NCBI GenBank assembly: GCA_034933305.1
Contig: JAYFNU010000024.1
Span: 1-64,000 of the forward strand
DNA length: 64,000 nt
Source of the DNA: JAYFNU01 sp034933305
Lineage (GTDB): Bacteria; Bacillota; Clostridia; Oscillospirales; Ruminococcaceae
Direction of reading: 5' to 3'
Shown: positions 41,379 to 50,722 of the stretch, piece by piece
Position numbering within the stretch: position 1 is the stretch's first letter
Layout: the number at the start of each line of letters is the position of its first letter
The notes under the pieces: generated by a model
Told to the model about the DNA's origin: nothing
Databases searched by the model: none
Seen by the model: the letters and a program-made list of their open reading frames with translations, nothing else
Program-made: the position numbers and the translations under genes

Positions 41379-43130
41379 GTGAACAAAAAGAGCAAAATCG
41401 CAACGATCCTCGTCTGCCTCGCGGCGGCGGCGGCGATCCTGTACGTCGGCCTCGTGCCGGGCGCACCGCCCGGCACGGACGACCCCGCCGCCGTCGGCGC
41501 GAAACTCGGCGCGCTCACGCTGCTGCCGCCGCTGCTGGCGGTGGTGCTGGCGTTTCTTACGAGAGACGTCATCGCCTCGCTGCTGCTCGGCTTTCTCAGC
41601 GGCGCGGCGCTCGTCGCCGCGTCGGGCGCAGGCGGTCTGTATGCCGGCGCGTCGCAGATCGCCCCGATCGGTCTCGGCGCCATGCTGGATACGGTCACCG
41701 ACCGAGACAACGCCTCGATCATCATTCTGTGCCTCGCCATCGGCGGCATGGTGGAGGTGATCCGCTGCTCGGGCGGCTTTGAAGCGCTCGCGCGGCAGCT
41801 CACCCGCAGGATCAACACGCCAAAACGCGCCAATCTCATCGGGGAGCTGCTCGGCGTCATCGTTTTCTTCGACGATTATGCGAACTCGCTGATCGTGGGG
41901 CCGGTCATGCGTCCGGTCACCGACAAACTCGGCGTCTCCCGCGAAAAGCTCGCCTATCTCGTCGATTCCACCGCCGCGCCCGTCACCGGCATCGCGGTCA
42001 TCTCGAGCTGGGTCGCGGTGGAGGTGGCCATCATCGACGAGGGCTTCGCCGCGGCGGGCTATGCGGGGGAGGGCTATGCGACCTTTCTCAAGAGCATCCC
42101 CTTTTGCTTTTACTGCATCTTCTGTCTGACGTTCATCCTGATCAGCTCGCTGACCGACAGGGAATACGGCCCCATGCTGCAGGCGGAGCGCCGCGCGCGC
42201 GCCGGACAGCCGCTTTGCCCGGGCTACGGCGGCGAAGACGAGCTGTCCGCGGAGTCGGTGCCCGAAAAAGGTCTCGCGAAGCGCATCGTCGTGGCCGTCG
42301 TTCCCATCGTGCTGCTGTGCGTCTTCGCGATGATCGGTTTTTACACGGACGGCCGCGCGGCCCTTGCGGCGAGCGGCGCGATCGCGGCGCAGGAACCTTT
42401 CAGCCTTCGCCTGCTCGCGCTTGCGTTCGGCAGCGCAAACACGTATTATCTTGTGATGGAGGCCTCGCTGCTCGGCGGCGCGGCCGCGATCCTCCTGCCG
42501 GCGGTCTTCGGCCTGTCGAGTGTGGAGAAGGGGATCGCCGCCTGGCTCAGGGGCGCGTCATCGCTGCTGATGACGGTCGTCATCCTCGTGCTGGCGTGGT
42601 CGCTGTCCGCCATGGTGGCGAGCCTCGGCACCGTCGGCTTCGTCGTGCGCGCGATCAGTCTGTCCGTGCCGTATTATCTCGTGCCCTCGCTGATCTTCAT
42701 CTCGTGCTGCTTCATCTCCTTCTCCGTCGGGAGCTACGGCTGCATGTTCATCGCCATGCCGATGGCCATCCCGCTCGCGATCACGGTGATGGAGCGCTCG
42801 CCCGCGCTCGCGGGGCGCGAGAGCTTCCTGCTCGTCTGCATCGCCTCGGTGCTGTGCGGCGGGATCTTCGGAGACCACTGCTCGCCCATCACCGACTGCA
42901 CCATCCTGTCCTCGCGCGGGGCGGGCTGCGACAACATGGCGCACGTGCGCACGCAGATGCCCTATGCGCTGACGATCGCCTTTGTCTCGGTCGCGGCCGG
43001 CACGCTTCCCGCGGGATTCGGGATCCCGTTTTATGTATCGCTGCCGCTCGGCTTGGTGCTCATGACGGCGATCCTTCTCATCTTCGGCCGTTCGCCCGGC
43101 GCATCGAAAATGACCGGGCAGTCAAAATAA
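41379..43130 (+). CDS. NhaC-family Na+/H+ antiporter
   Basis: A 583-aa protein, GTG start with AAGGGA upstream, with about twelve helices. NhaC hallmarks: VFFDDYANSLIVGPVMRPVT, DSTAAPVTGIAVISSW and GDHCSPITDCTILSS. Members exchange Na+ for H+, or malate/lactate pairs in MleN. Within the agmatine operon it may balance protons or cations during putrescine/agmatine exchange, or move an amine itself. Confidence 0.85.
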   Translation: MNKKSKIATILVCLAAAAAILYVGLVPGAPPGTDDPAAVGAKLGALTLLPPLLAVVLAFLTRDVIASLLLGFLSGAALVAASGAGGLYAGASQIAPIGLGAMLDTVTDRDNASIIILCLAIGGMVEVIRCSGGFEALARQLTRRINTPKRANLIGELLGVIVFFDDYANSLIVGPVMRPVTDKLGVSREKLAYLVDSTAAPVTGIAVISSWVAVEVAIIDEGFAAAGYAGEGYATFLKSIPFCFYCIFCLTFILISSLTDREYGPMLQAERRARAGQPLCPGYGGEDELSAESVPEKGLAKRIVVAVVPIVLLCVFAMIGFYTDGRAALAASGAIAAQEPFSLRLLALAFGSANTYYLVMEASLLGGAAAILLPAVFGLSSVEKGIAAWLRGASSLLMTVVILVLAWSLSAMVASLGTVGFVVRAISLSVPYYLVPSLIFISCCFISFSVGSYGCMFIAMPMAIPLAITVMERSPALAGRESFLLVCIASVLCGGIFGDHCSPITDCTILSSRGAGCDNMAHVRTQMPYALTIAFVSVAAGTLPAGFGIPFYVSLPLGLVLMTAILLIFGRSPGASKMTGQSK

Positions 43131-43155
43131 ACCATTTATCTGTCAGGAGATTATC

Positions 43156-44160
43156 ATGGTCAAAGATTTTGTGATCACCCAGGATTTCAGCAAAAAAGAG
43201 CTCATGGACATCATTGAGCTGTCGCTTGCCATCAAGAAGGCCATCAAAAACGGCTATTATCCGCCGCTCATGAAGAACATGACCCTCGGCATGATCTTCC
43301 AGCAGTCGTCGACGCGCACGCGCGTCTCCTTTGAGACGGCGATGCAGCAGCTCGGCGGTCACGCGCAATACCTCGGGCCGGGCATGATCCAGCTCGGCGG
43401 ACACGAGACGATCGGCGACACGGGCCGCGTCCTCTCGTACCTCACCGACATCCTGATGGCGCGCGTCATCGACCACAAGACGATCGTCGAGCTCGCCAAC
43501 GCCTGCTCGATCCCCGTCATCAACGGCATGAGCGATTATGTGCATCCGACGCAGGCCGTCGCCGACATTATCACGATGATCGAGCACCTGCCCGCGGGCA
43601 AAAAGCTCGAGGACTGCAAGGTCGTGTTCGTGGGAGACGGAACGCAGGTCTGTGCTTCGCTCGGCTTCATCACCACTCATCTCGGCATGCACTTCGTCCA
43701 TTACGGCCCCAAGGGGCATCAGCTGGGCGACGAGCACAAGGCCATCATGGCCGCCAATGTCCGGGAGAACGGGGGCAGCTTCCTCGTCACCGACGACCGC
43801 GAGAGCGTGCGCGGCGCGGACTTCATTTACACCGACGTGTGGTACGGCCTTTATGAAAACGAGATGCCGAAGGAAGAGCGCGTGCGCGTGTTCCATGATT
43901 ATCAGGTCAACAGAGAGCTCATGGAGCTCGGCAGCATCGGCTGCAAATTCCTCCATTGCCTGCCCTGCACAAGGGGAGAGGACGTCACGGACGAAGTTGC
44001 GGACTCGGCGTCTTCGCTGTGCTGGGAGGAAGCCGGCAACCGTCTGACCGCCATGCGCGGGCTGCTCGTCTATTTCACGCGCGGCCGCGCCGCTCACACC
44101 GATCTTCAGATCGCGGCCGCGAAGGAAGAGCTCGACGCCTTCCTCGCGAAGCTCAACTGA
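43156..44160 (+). CDS. ptcA: Putrescine carbamoyltransferase
   Basis: A 334-aa transcarbamoylase. Carbamoyl-phosphate motif SSTRTR (51-56) and HCLPCTRGE near residue 270. The stretch AQYLGPGMIQLGGHETIGDT matches the putrescine-type enzymes rather than ornithine carbamoyltransferase, and the long C-terminal helix is present. It splits N-carbamoylputrescine with phosphate to putrescine plus carbamoyl phosphate. Context (aguA, arcC-like kinase) supports this. Ribosome site CAGGAG. Confidence 0.92.
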   Translation: MVKDFVITQDFSKKELMDIIELSLAIKKAIKNGYYPPLMKNMTLGMIFQQSSTRTRVSFETAMQQLGGHAQYLGPGMIQLGGHETIGDTGRVLSYLTDILMARVIDHKTIVELANACSIPVINGMSDYVHPTQAVADIITMIEHLPAGKKLEDCKVVFVGDGTQVCASLGFITTHLGMHFVHYGPKGHQLGDEHKAIMAANVRENGGSFLVTDDRESVRGADFIYTDVWYGLYENEMPKEERVRVFHDYQVNRELMELGSIGCKFLHCLPCTRGEDVTDEVADSASSLCWEEAGNRLTAMRGLLVYFTRGRAAHTDLQIAAAKEELDAFLAKLN

Positions 44161-44168
44161 GGCGCGTT

Positions 44169-45083
44169 ATGGCATTGATTGTAGTCGCGCTGGGCGGCAA
44201 CGCCCTCGGCAATACGCCCGAAGAACAGAAGGCCGCCGTCCGCACGGCATCCGGCCACATCGCCGCCCTCATCGCGGACGGCAACGCCATCGCCGTATCC
44301 CATGGGAATGGTCCGCAGGTCGGCCTCATCAATCAGGCGATGAACGCGTCCGGCGACATGCCGTTTCCGGAATGCGGCGCCATGAGCCAGGGTTATATCG
44401 GGTATCATCTGCAGAACGCGCTCGCAAAGGCGCTGCGGGAGCGCGGCATCGAGCGCACCGTCGCCACCGTCGTGACGCAGGTGGTCGTCGACAGAAATGA
44501 TCCGAAATTCCTCGATCCCTCCAAGCCCATCGGCAGCTTTTACACGGAAGCGCAGGCGAAAGCGCTCGCCGCCGAAAAGGGATACGCGGTGAAGGAGGAC
44601 GCGGGGCGCGGCTGGCGCCGTGTCGTCGCTTCTCCGTCGCCCGTGGAGATCGTCGAGCTGCCCGCCGTGCGGGCGCTGCTCGACAGCGGCGCCGTGCCGA
44701 TCGCCTCGGGCGGCGGCGGGATCCCGGTCGTCCGCCTTGCGGACGGCTCCCTCGAAGGGGTGGCGGCCGTCATCGACAAGGATTTCGCGAGCGAGAAGCT
44801 GGCGGAGGATCTCGGGGCCGACGTGCTGCTGATCCTCACGGCCGTCGACCGCGCGGCCGTCAATTTCCGAAAACCCGATCAGAGGGAGCTCGCGTCCGTC
44901 ACTGTCGGCGAGGCGAAAAAGTATATCGCCGAGGGGCAGTTCGCGCCGGGCTCGATGCTGCCGAAGATGCAGGCCGCCGTCCGCTTCGCCGAGAGCCGGC
45001 CGGGCCGCAGAGCCATCATCACGTCGCTCGAACAGGCGAGCCTTGCGGCAAAGGGACTCGCGGGGACGATCCTGTCGCTCTGA
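44169..45083 (+). CDS. arcC: Carbamate kinase
   Basis: A 304-aa enzyme, normal length, that makes ATP from carbamoyl phosphate and ADP. Signatures: VVALGGNALG, VSHGNGPQVG, VPIASGGGGIPVV and GSMLPKMQAAVRF. Starts 8 nt after ptcA. Last step of the agmatine route; the three enzymes together net one ATP per agmatine. Confidence 0.95.
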   Translation: MALIVVALGGNALGNTPEEQKAAVRTASGHIAALIADGNAIAVSHGNGPQVGLINQAMNASGDMPFPECGAMSQGYIGYHLQNALAKALRERGIERTVATVVTQVVVDRNDPKFLDPSKPIGSFYTEAQAKALAAEKGYAVKEDAGRGWRRVVASPSPVEIVELPAVRALLDSGAVPIASGGGGIPVVRLADGSLEGVAAVIDKDFASEKLAEDLGADVLLILTAVDRAAVNFRKPDQRELASVTVGEAKKYIAEGQFAPGSMLPKMQAAVRFAESRPGRRAIITSLEQASLAAKGLAGTILSL

Positions 45084-45100
45084 CGCATCGCGGCGCCCGC

Positions 45101-45180
45101 GCGGCCGGAAACCGGCCGCAAAATAGACCTCCCTTAAGGAGCTCTTCGAAACGGGGAAGCCCTCGTCCCGAAGGGCTCCT
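45101..45180 (+). terminator. Two hairpins after carbamate kinase, weak terminators
   Basis: GCGGCCGG-AAA-CCGGCCGC (45101-45119) has no T-run. AGGAGC/GCTCCT (45137-45142 with 45175-45180, enclosing further pairing) is followed by GCTTTATC. One or both may end the agmatine operon. From 45186 to 45328 I see no gene or clear signal. Confidence 0.45.
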
Positions 45181-45328
45181 GCTTTATCTCGGCCGCGATG
45201 CGGCGGGCAAAGCGCATCTTCCGGCCGCGGAAAAGCGCGCGGGCAGGGGGCGGACCCGTGAAGCAGCTGCGAAAGATCGCCACGTCCTCGTCGGCCCCGC
45301 TTTTTCCATCATTCGCGCCGAAACAGCG

Positions 45329-45376
45329 AAAAGCCCCGCAAAACCGGGGATACTTCCGGTTTTGCGGGGCTTTTTT
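45329..45376. terminator. Terminator of tRNA-Ser, bidirectional
   Basis: AAAAGCCCCGCAAAACCGG, 8-nt loop, CCGGTTTTGCGGGGCTTTTTT: a long perfect stem with A/T runs. It lies a few nucleotides past the tRNA 3' end on the minus strand. Confidence 0.9.
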
Positions 45377-45377
45377 G

Positions 45378-45470
45378 TGGCGGAGAAGGAGGGATTCGAA
45401 CCCTCGAGGCGCTTTTGACGCCTACACGATTTCCAATCGTGCGCCCTCGACCAAGCTAGGCGACTTCTCC
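45378..45470 (-). tRNA. tRNA-Ser (GGA anticodon)
   Basis: Minus strand: acceptor GGAGAAG pairs with CTTCTCC; anticodon stem-loop CGATTGGAAATCG gives anticodon GGA; a long variable arm (GGCGTCAAAAGCGCC) is typical of serine; T-arm GAGGGTTCGAATCCCTC; the 3' CCA is encoded (complement of 45378-45380). Confidence 0.97.
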
Positions 45471-45525
45471 TCGCGGTCGGGTCTCTGCGCTGTTCTTTTT
45501 TGGCCGGCTCAAAAGCCGCTTATAT

Positions 45526-45554
45526 ATAATAAATGAAAACGGCGGGCAAGTCAA
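45526..45554 (-). promoter_or_regulatory. Sigma-A promoter of tRNA-Ser
   Basis: Minus strand: TTGACT (complement of 45549-45554), 17-nt spacer, TATTAT (complement of 45526-45531). Confidence 0.8.
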
Positions 45555-45577
45555 TAGAAAAACTGGCGGAAATTCGC

Positions 45578-45606
45578 TTGTTCCGGCGTTCGATTTGTAT
45601 TATAAT
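45578..45606 (+). promoter_or_regulatory. Sigma-A promoter of asnS
   Basis: TTGTTC (45578-45583), 17-nt spacer, perfect TATAAT (45601-45606). Only about 25 nt of leader follow, so there is no room for a T-box. Confidence 0.85.
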
Positions 45607-45638
45607 AAATTAATAATTTTTTATCGAAGGTGCCTTGT

Positions 45639-47024
45639 ATGGAACGAACGGTCATCCAGTCTCTTTTTGCACAGCAGCCCCGGGACGGCGCCGCCGTCAC
45701 CGTCTGCGGTTGGGTGAAAACCTCCCGCGAGAGCAAGAATTTCGGCTTCATCGAGATCAACGACGGAAGCTGCTTTCAGAATCTGCAGGTGATCGTCGAA
45801 GCGGGCAAATTCGACCGCTTCAAGGAGATCGCCAACATCGCCGTCGGCAGCGCCGTCGTCGTGCACGGCAGCGTCGTGCTCACGCCCGACGCGAAGCAGC
45901 CGCTCGAGATCAACGCCGATTCGATCGACGTGGAAGGGGACTGCCCGAACGAGTATCCGCTGCAGAAAAAGCGCCATTCGCTGGAGTTCCTGCGCACGAT
46001 CCCGCATCTTCGCGCGCGCACGAATACCTTCAGCGCCGTTTTCCGCATCCGCAGCGAGGCGGCGTTCGCGATCCATACGTTTTTCCATAACAACGGCTTC
46101 GTTTATGTCCACACGCCTCTCATCACCGGCAGCGACTGCGAGGGCGCGGGTGAAATGTTCCGCGTGACGACGCTCGACGCAAAGAATCCTCCGCTGACGG
46201 ACGGCGGGGAAGTCGATTACAAAAAGGACTTCTTCGGCCGCGAGACGAACCTTACGGTCTCCGGGCAGCTCGAGGGGGAGACGATGGCCCAGGCCTTCGG
46301 CAAGATCTATACCTTCGGGCCGACCTTCCGTGCCGAGCGGTCCAACACCCCGCGCCACGCCGCGGAATTCTGGATGATCGAGCCGGAGATGGCCTTCAGC
46401 GATCTGTCCGATTACATGGACAACGCCGAGGCGATGGTCAAGTTCGTCGTCAGCTGGCTGCTCGAGCACTGCCCGCAGGAGCTGGAGTTCTTCAATGCAT
46501 TCTACGACAAGGAGCTTCTCGAGCGCCTCAACAAGCTCGTCGGCTCCGAATTCGCGCGCGTGAGCTACACGCAGGCCGTCCGGCAGCTTGAAGAGCACAA
46601 TGCGGAGTTCGAGTACAAGGTGTTCTGGGGCTGCGACCTGCAGACGGAGCACGAGCGGTATCTCACCGAGAAGATCTATCACCGGCCGGTCTTCGTGACC
46701 GATTACCCGAAGGAGATCAAATCGTTTTACATGCGCGTCAATGAGGACGGCAAGACCGTCGCCGCGGCGGACATGCTCGTGCCGGGCGTCGGCGAGCTCA
46801 TCGGCGGCAGCCAGCGCGAGGAGCGGCTCGACATGCTGCTCAAGCGCATGGACGAATGCGGGCTCAAGCGCAGCGATTACGAGTATTACCTCGACCTTCG
46901 CCGTTACGGCACGACGAAACACAGCGGTTACGGGCTCGGCTTCGAGCGGCTGCTGCTGTATGTGACGGGCATCGGCAATATCCGCGACGTCTGCATCTAT
47001 CCGAGAACGGCGGGCGGCTTTTAA
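45639..47024 (+). CDS. asnS: Asparaginyl-tRNA synthetase
   Basis: A 461-aa class II synthetase of normal length. N-terminal OB-fold anticodon-binding domain (about 18-105; VCGWVKTSRESKNFGFIEI), then the catalytic domain with motif 2 FRAERSNTPRHAAEFWMIEP and motif 3 GYGLGFERLLLYVTG. ATG 45639 with GAAGG 7-10 nt upstream; a GTG at 45630 is an alternative. Charges tRNA-Asn with asparagine directly. Confidence 0.95.
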   Translation: MERTVIQSLFAQQPRDGAAVTVCGWVKTSRESKNFGFIEINDGSCFQNLQVIVEAGKFDRFKEIANIAVGSAVVVHGSVVLTPDAKQPLEINADSIDVEGDCPNEYPLQKKRHSLEFLRTIPHLRARTNTFSAVFRIRSEAAFAIHTFFHNNGFVYVHTPLITGSDCEGAGEMFRVTTLDAKNPPLTDGGEVDYKKDFFGRETNLTVSGQLEGETMAQAFGKIYTFGPTFRAERSNTPRHAAEFWMIEPEMAFSDLSDYMDNAEAMVKFVVSWLLEHCPQELEFFNAFYDKELLERLNKLVGSEFARVSYTQAVRQLEEHNAEFEYKVFWGCDLQTEHERYLTEKIYHRPVFVTDYPKEIKSFYMRVNEDGKTVAAADMLVPGVGELIGGSQREERLDMLLKRMDECGLKRSDYEYYLDLRRYGTTKHSGYGLGFERLLLYVTGIGNIRDVCIYPRTAGGF

Positions 47025-47060
47025 CAATAGAATGGGAAAATAACATCGCGGAGGCTATGT

Positions 47061-48341
47061 ATGCAGGCTGTTTGTCTTGAAAAGCTTTCAAAGGAAGAAA
47101 AGTCCGCCCTTCTCGGCGAACTGAACAGGGAATACGATACGTTCCGCAGCGCCGGCCTCAAGCTCGACATGTCGCGCGGCAAGCCCTGCGCGCAGCAGCT
47201 CGCGCTTTCCAACGAACTGCTCGCGGGGCTCAGCGAGGCGGATTTCGCGCTGCCGGGCGGTCTCGACGCCCGCAACTACGGCATGCTCTCGGGCATTCCG
47301 CAGATGAAGCAGATCTTCTCGGAGCTGCTCGACACCCCGCCGGAGAACATCCTCGTCGGCGGCAACTCGAGTCTCAATCTGATGTACGATTTCGTGTCGC
47401 GCTCGTATACCCACGGCCCGCGCGCAGGCATGGCCCCCTGGAAGGACGCGCCGGTGAAGTGGCTTTGCCCCTCGCCCGGCTATGACCGCCATTTCGCCGT
47501 GACCGAGCACTTCGGCTTTTCGCTCATCCCCGTGCCGATGCTCGACGACGGGCCGGACATGGAGATGGTCGAGCGGCTCGCCGCGGAGGATCCCTCCGTC
47601 AAGGGCATCTGGTGCGTGCCGGTGTATTCCAATCCGACGGGCACCATCTACTCCGAGCGGACCGTGCGGCGCCTCGCGTCGATGCCCTGCGCGGCGGAGG
47701 ATTTCACGATCATGTGGGATAACGCCTATGCGCTGCATTCCCTCAACGGGGAATACGTCCGCCTGCCGAACATCATGGAACTGTGCGCCGAAGCGGGGTA
47801 TCCCGAGCGCGCGGTGATGTTCGCTTCGACGAGCAAGATCACCTTTGCCGGCGGCGGCGTCGGCTGCATGGCCTGCGGCCCGCAGACGCTCAAGGCCGCG
47901 CTCGCGGCGCTGAGCGTGCAGACGATCGGCTTCGACAAGGTCAACCAGCTGCTGCACGCCCGCTTCCTGAAAAGCAGGGAGAACATTCTTCTGCACATGG
48001 CGAAGCACGCCGAGATCATCCGGCCGAAGTTCGAGACCGTGCTTTCGATCCTTTCCGCGGAGCTCGGCGGATGGGGACTCGCCGTCTGGAGCAAACCGCT
48101 CGGCGGGTATTTCATCAATTTCGTCGGGCCGAAGAACACCGCGAAGAGGATCGTCGAGCTCTGCGCGCAGGCGGGCGTAAAGCTGACGCCGGCGGGCGCG
48201 GCTTTCCCGTACGGGATCGATCCGGACGATTCCAATATCCGCATCGCGCCGACGTATCCGTCGCTCGGCGAACTCGAAACAGCGACAAAGCTGCTCGCGC
48301 TTTCCACAAAGATCGCCGCGCTCGAGCGCGCGCTTTTGTAG
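47061..48341 (+). CDS. Fold-type I aminotransferase (PF12897, aspartate-type)
   Basis: A 426-aa PLP enzyme. Signatures: LDMSRGKPC near the N terminus, CVPVYSNPTGTIYS, the PLP lysine in FASTSKITFAGGGVG, and PLGGYFINFVG. Resembles the group of putative aspartate aminotransferases with a MocR-like catalytic domain but no DNA-binding part. Probably transfers the amino group between aspartate (or a related acid) and 2-oxoglutarate. Follows asnS by 36 nt with GGAGG. Confidence 0.85.
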   Translation: MQAVCLEKLSKEEKSALLGELNREYDTFRSAGLKLDMSRGKPCAQQLALSNELLAGLSEADFALPGGLDARNYGMLSGIPQMKQIFSELLDTPPENILVGGNSSLNLMYDFVSRSYTHGPRAGMAPWKDAPVKWLCPSPGYDRHFAVTEHFGFSLIPVPMLDDGPDMEMVERLAAEDPSVKGIWCVPVYSNPTGTIYSERTVRRLASMPCAAEDFTIMWDNAYALHSLNGEYVRLPNIMELCAEAGYPERAVMFASTSKITFAGGGVGCMACGPQTLKAALAALSVQTIGFDKVNQLLHARFLKSRENILLHMAKHAEIIRPKFETVLSILSAELGGWGLAVWSKPLGGYFINFVGPKNTAKRIVELCAQAGVKLTPAGAAFPYGIDPDDSNIRIAPTYPSLGELETATKLLALSTKIAALERALL

Positions 48342-48349
48342 AGGATTGA

Positions 48350-48378
48350 TTGACTTGTCGCGCAGGAAATCCTATAAT
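48350..48378 (+). promoter_or_regulatory. Sigma-A promoter of the secDF-like/nrdR segment
   Basis: TTGACT (48350-48355), 17-nt spacer, perfect TATAAT (48373-48378), 35 nt before the secD-like start. Confidence 0.9.
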
Positions 48379-48413
48379 ATACAGGTTGAGAAAAATACAT
48401 CCGGAGGACATAG

Positions 48414-49820
48414 ATGAACAAGTTCAATAAATGGGGCGCGCTCATCGTTGCAGCTGTCATGGTCGCCGTTTTCGTCGTCGCATTTTTCGGCGTCTCGACA
48501 AAGTACGGCGACATTGAGACGGTCATCATCGGCTCCCAGAAAAATATAAGTTACGGCAATGATCTCGACGGCAGCATCGAATATATCCTTTCGAGCAAGA
48601 ACACCGATTACAAGCCCACGGCGGAAGAGCTGGCGAAGGTCAAGGCCATCGTCGAAAAGCGCCTGTCGGCCTACGTCGTGCCCGAATGCGAGGTCAGCTG
48701 CGATTACGACGCCGGTACGGTCCGCGTGCGCATCCCCTACAGCAGCCGCAGCGTCTATTCGCCGTCCGCCTTCAACGATGTGCTGACGACGGTCGGCAGC
48801 TTCGCCGTCTACAAGGGCAGCGAGGCCGACGAGAGCATGCTCATCTTTACGGATGCGCAGGTGACGTCCGCGAAGACCAAGACGTCCTCCATCCTCAACG
48901 GGCTTTCCTACACCTATTCCGTCGAGGGAAAACTGAACGCGGAAGGAAAAGCCGCGCTCAAGAAAGCGACGCAGGAGCTCGTCGACGCCGCCTCGCAGAC
49001 GGACGCCAACCAGTCGATCAGCTTTTGGCTGGACGGTGAAAAGCTCACGACGACGAACGTGAAATCCGTCATTTCGAACGGGGCGTTTTCCCTCAGCTCC
49101 TATAATTTCAAGGCGTCCGACGTCTCCAACTACTCCATCATGCTCTCCGGCGGCTCGATGCCTTACGAAGTGGCGTGCGCATCGGTCCGCTCGGCAAGGG
49201 CGCAGGCCGGTTCCGCGGCGATCACCGTGCTCGGCATCGCGCTGGCGGCGTCCGTGCTGTTCGCGTGCATCTACCTTATCCTGCGCTACAGGCTCTGCGG
49301 CGTGGCGTCCCTCATCGGGCTCATCGGCACGCTGGGCGGGCTGCTGCTCGTCGTGACGGGCATGTTCACGACCTCGAGCGGAACGCCGCTCCTTCTCTCC
49401 GGGGTGTTTGCCATCGCGGCCGTACTGCTGCTTTGCCTTGAGGCGAACGCGCGCTTCTTCAACGCCTTCACAGAGGAAATGAAAACGACCACGACGGTGA
49501 GCAAGGCCGCGAATACGGCCTTCCGTCAGACGATCGGCGCGACGCTGGCCATCGACGTCATCGTGCTGCTCGCTGCGGTCGCGATGCTTCTCTTCGGCCG
49601 CAACGCCGCCGCCGGCGCGTGGATCCTCTCGCCCGTGTTCAAAGCGCTTTCGCTGAAAACGGCAGATTACTATGAGCTCGCCTATGTCGGAAAATTCCTG
49701 CTGACGGGGACGCTCATCGGACTGCTCTGCAGCGTTTTTGCGGTGCGGTACATCGTCTATTCTTTCGAGCTGTGGAAAGCCGGCAGAAATCCCTTTGCAT
49801 TCGGAGGCGCGAAGAAATGA
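48414..49820 (+). CDS. Divergent SecD-like translocase subunit
   Basis: A 468-aa protein: one N-terminal helix (about 8-27), an extracellular domain (about 30-255) and five C-terminal helices, the SecD layout. The family motif GLDLxGG is degenerate here (YGNDLDGSIEY). The next gene encodes a SecF-like partner. SecDF uses the proton gradient to help pull secreted proteins out; the degeneration leaves open whether this pair still does so. Strong promoter and GGAGG site. Confidence 0.7.
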   Translation: MNKFNKWGALIVAAVMVAVFVVAFFGVSTKYGDIETVIIGSQKNISYGNDLDGSIEYILSSKNTDYKPTAEELAKVKAIVEKRLSAYVVPECEVSCDYDAGTVRVRIPYSSRSVYSPSAFNDVLTTVGSFAVYKGSEADESMLIFTDAQVTSAKTKTSSILNGLSYTYSVEGKLNAEGKAALKKATQELVDAASQTDANQSISFWLDGEKLTTTNVKSVISNGAFSLSSYNFKASDVSNYSIMLSGGSMPYEVACASVRSARAQAGSAAITVLGIALAASVLFACIYLILRYRLCGVASLIGLIGTLGGLLLVVTGMFTTSSGTPLLLSGVFAIAAVLLLCLEANARFFNAFTEEMKTTTTVSKAANTAFRQTIGATLAIDVIVLLAAVAMLLFGRNAAAGAWILSPVFKALSLKTADYYELAYVGKFLLTGTLIGLLCSVFAVRYIVYSFELWKAGRNPFAFGGAKK

Positions 49821-50701
49821 GTGACTTTATGAAAAAGAAGAAATTTTACCTGCTTTTCCCGGCCGTGGCCGTCATCGCGAGCGTCGTCCTCTTCTTTGCG
49901 CTGGGATTCGCGCCCGACCGCTTTACCGACGGCTGCACCGTCTATTCGGCCGCCTTGGACAGCGCCGTCGAGATCGACTCCGTCGATACGGATGCGCTGT
50001 ATGAGGACGTCAAAACGGCCCTCGGCCGCGATGCGGACGTTTTCGCGGGCTACAATTACGGCACATACCTCAACGAGCTGACCATCACGGTGCGGCGCGG
50101 CGATACGATCGACGAGCAGGCCGTTGTCGACATGCTCGCGGACAAATATCCCGACTTCAAGATCGAATCGCTCAACAGCGAAACCTACAGCGGCGCGAAC
50201 GGATCCGCCTATTACAGATCGACGGCTGTCATCATCGGCATCGTCACCTTGGTATGCCTGCTTGTGAGCGCGCTCATCTGCGGGTTCGGGACGGCGTTCG
50301 AGATTTTGCTCGGCGCGATCGGTTCCGTCGGCATCGTCACGCTCGTTTATCTTCTCGCGCGCATCGCGCATTTCCGCCTGTACGCCGCGGCCGTCGTGCT
50401 CTGCATCGTGCTGACGTTTGCGTTCGGCAGCGTGCGCTGCGTCTCCCTCAACCGTCATCTCCGCTCCATGAAGAAGCCCGTGCGCGATGAGGCAGCGGAC
50501 GCGGTCAGCGCGAAGAATGACGGCGCCTGTGTCACCGCGCTGATCCTCGCGTTCATCTTCGCCGTCTGCTTCGCGGCGGCCGGCTTCATCACCGGCGGTC
50601 TGCAGTTCGCATACATCGGCGTCATGCTTTTCGCGTCGGCGCTCGCCGTCGCGGCCTGCGCAGCGCGTTTTGTTCCCGCGCTGTGGACGCTGTCCAAATA
50701 A
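49817..50701 (+). CDS. Divergent SecF-like translocase subunit
   Basis: A 294-aa protein, start overlapping the secD-like stop (ATGA) with GGAGG upstream. One N-terminal helix, an extracellular segment (about 32-145) and five helices; LTITVRRGDTIDEQAVVDML resembles the SecF periplasmic repeat, but the usual family motifs are weak. Role as for its partner. Confidence 0.65.
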   Translation: MSDFMKKKKFYLLFPAVAVIASVVLFFALGFAPDRFTDGCTVYSAALDSAVEIDSVDTDALYEDVKTALGRDADVFAGYNYGTYLNELTITVRRGDTIDEQAVVDMLADKYPDFKIESLNSETYSGANGSAYYRSTAVIIGIVTLVCLLVSALICGFGTAFEILLGAIGSVGIVTLVYLLARIAHFRLYAAAVVLCIVLTFAFGSVRCVSLNRHLRSMKKPVRDEAADAVSAKNDGACVTALILAFIFAVCFAAAGFITGGLQFAYIGVMLFASALAVAACAARFVPALWTLSK

Positions 50702-50722
50702 CAACAAAGGAGCACAGCGGCG

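Noticed and set aside
45198..45536. 112-codon frame between arcC and asnS
   Set aside because: It runs across the terminator and tRNA-Ser gene on the opposite strand and has no ribosome site.
45607..45638. T-box or other riboswitch before asnS
   Set aside because: The leader between the promoter and start is only about 25-30 nt, too short for a T-box.
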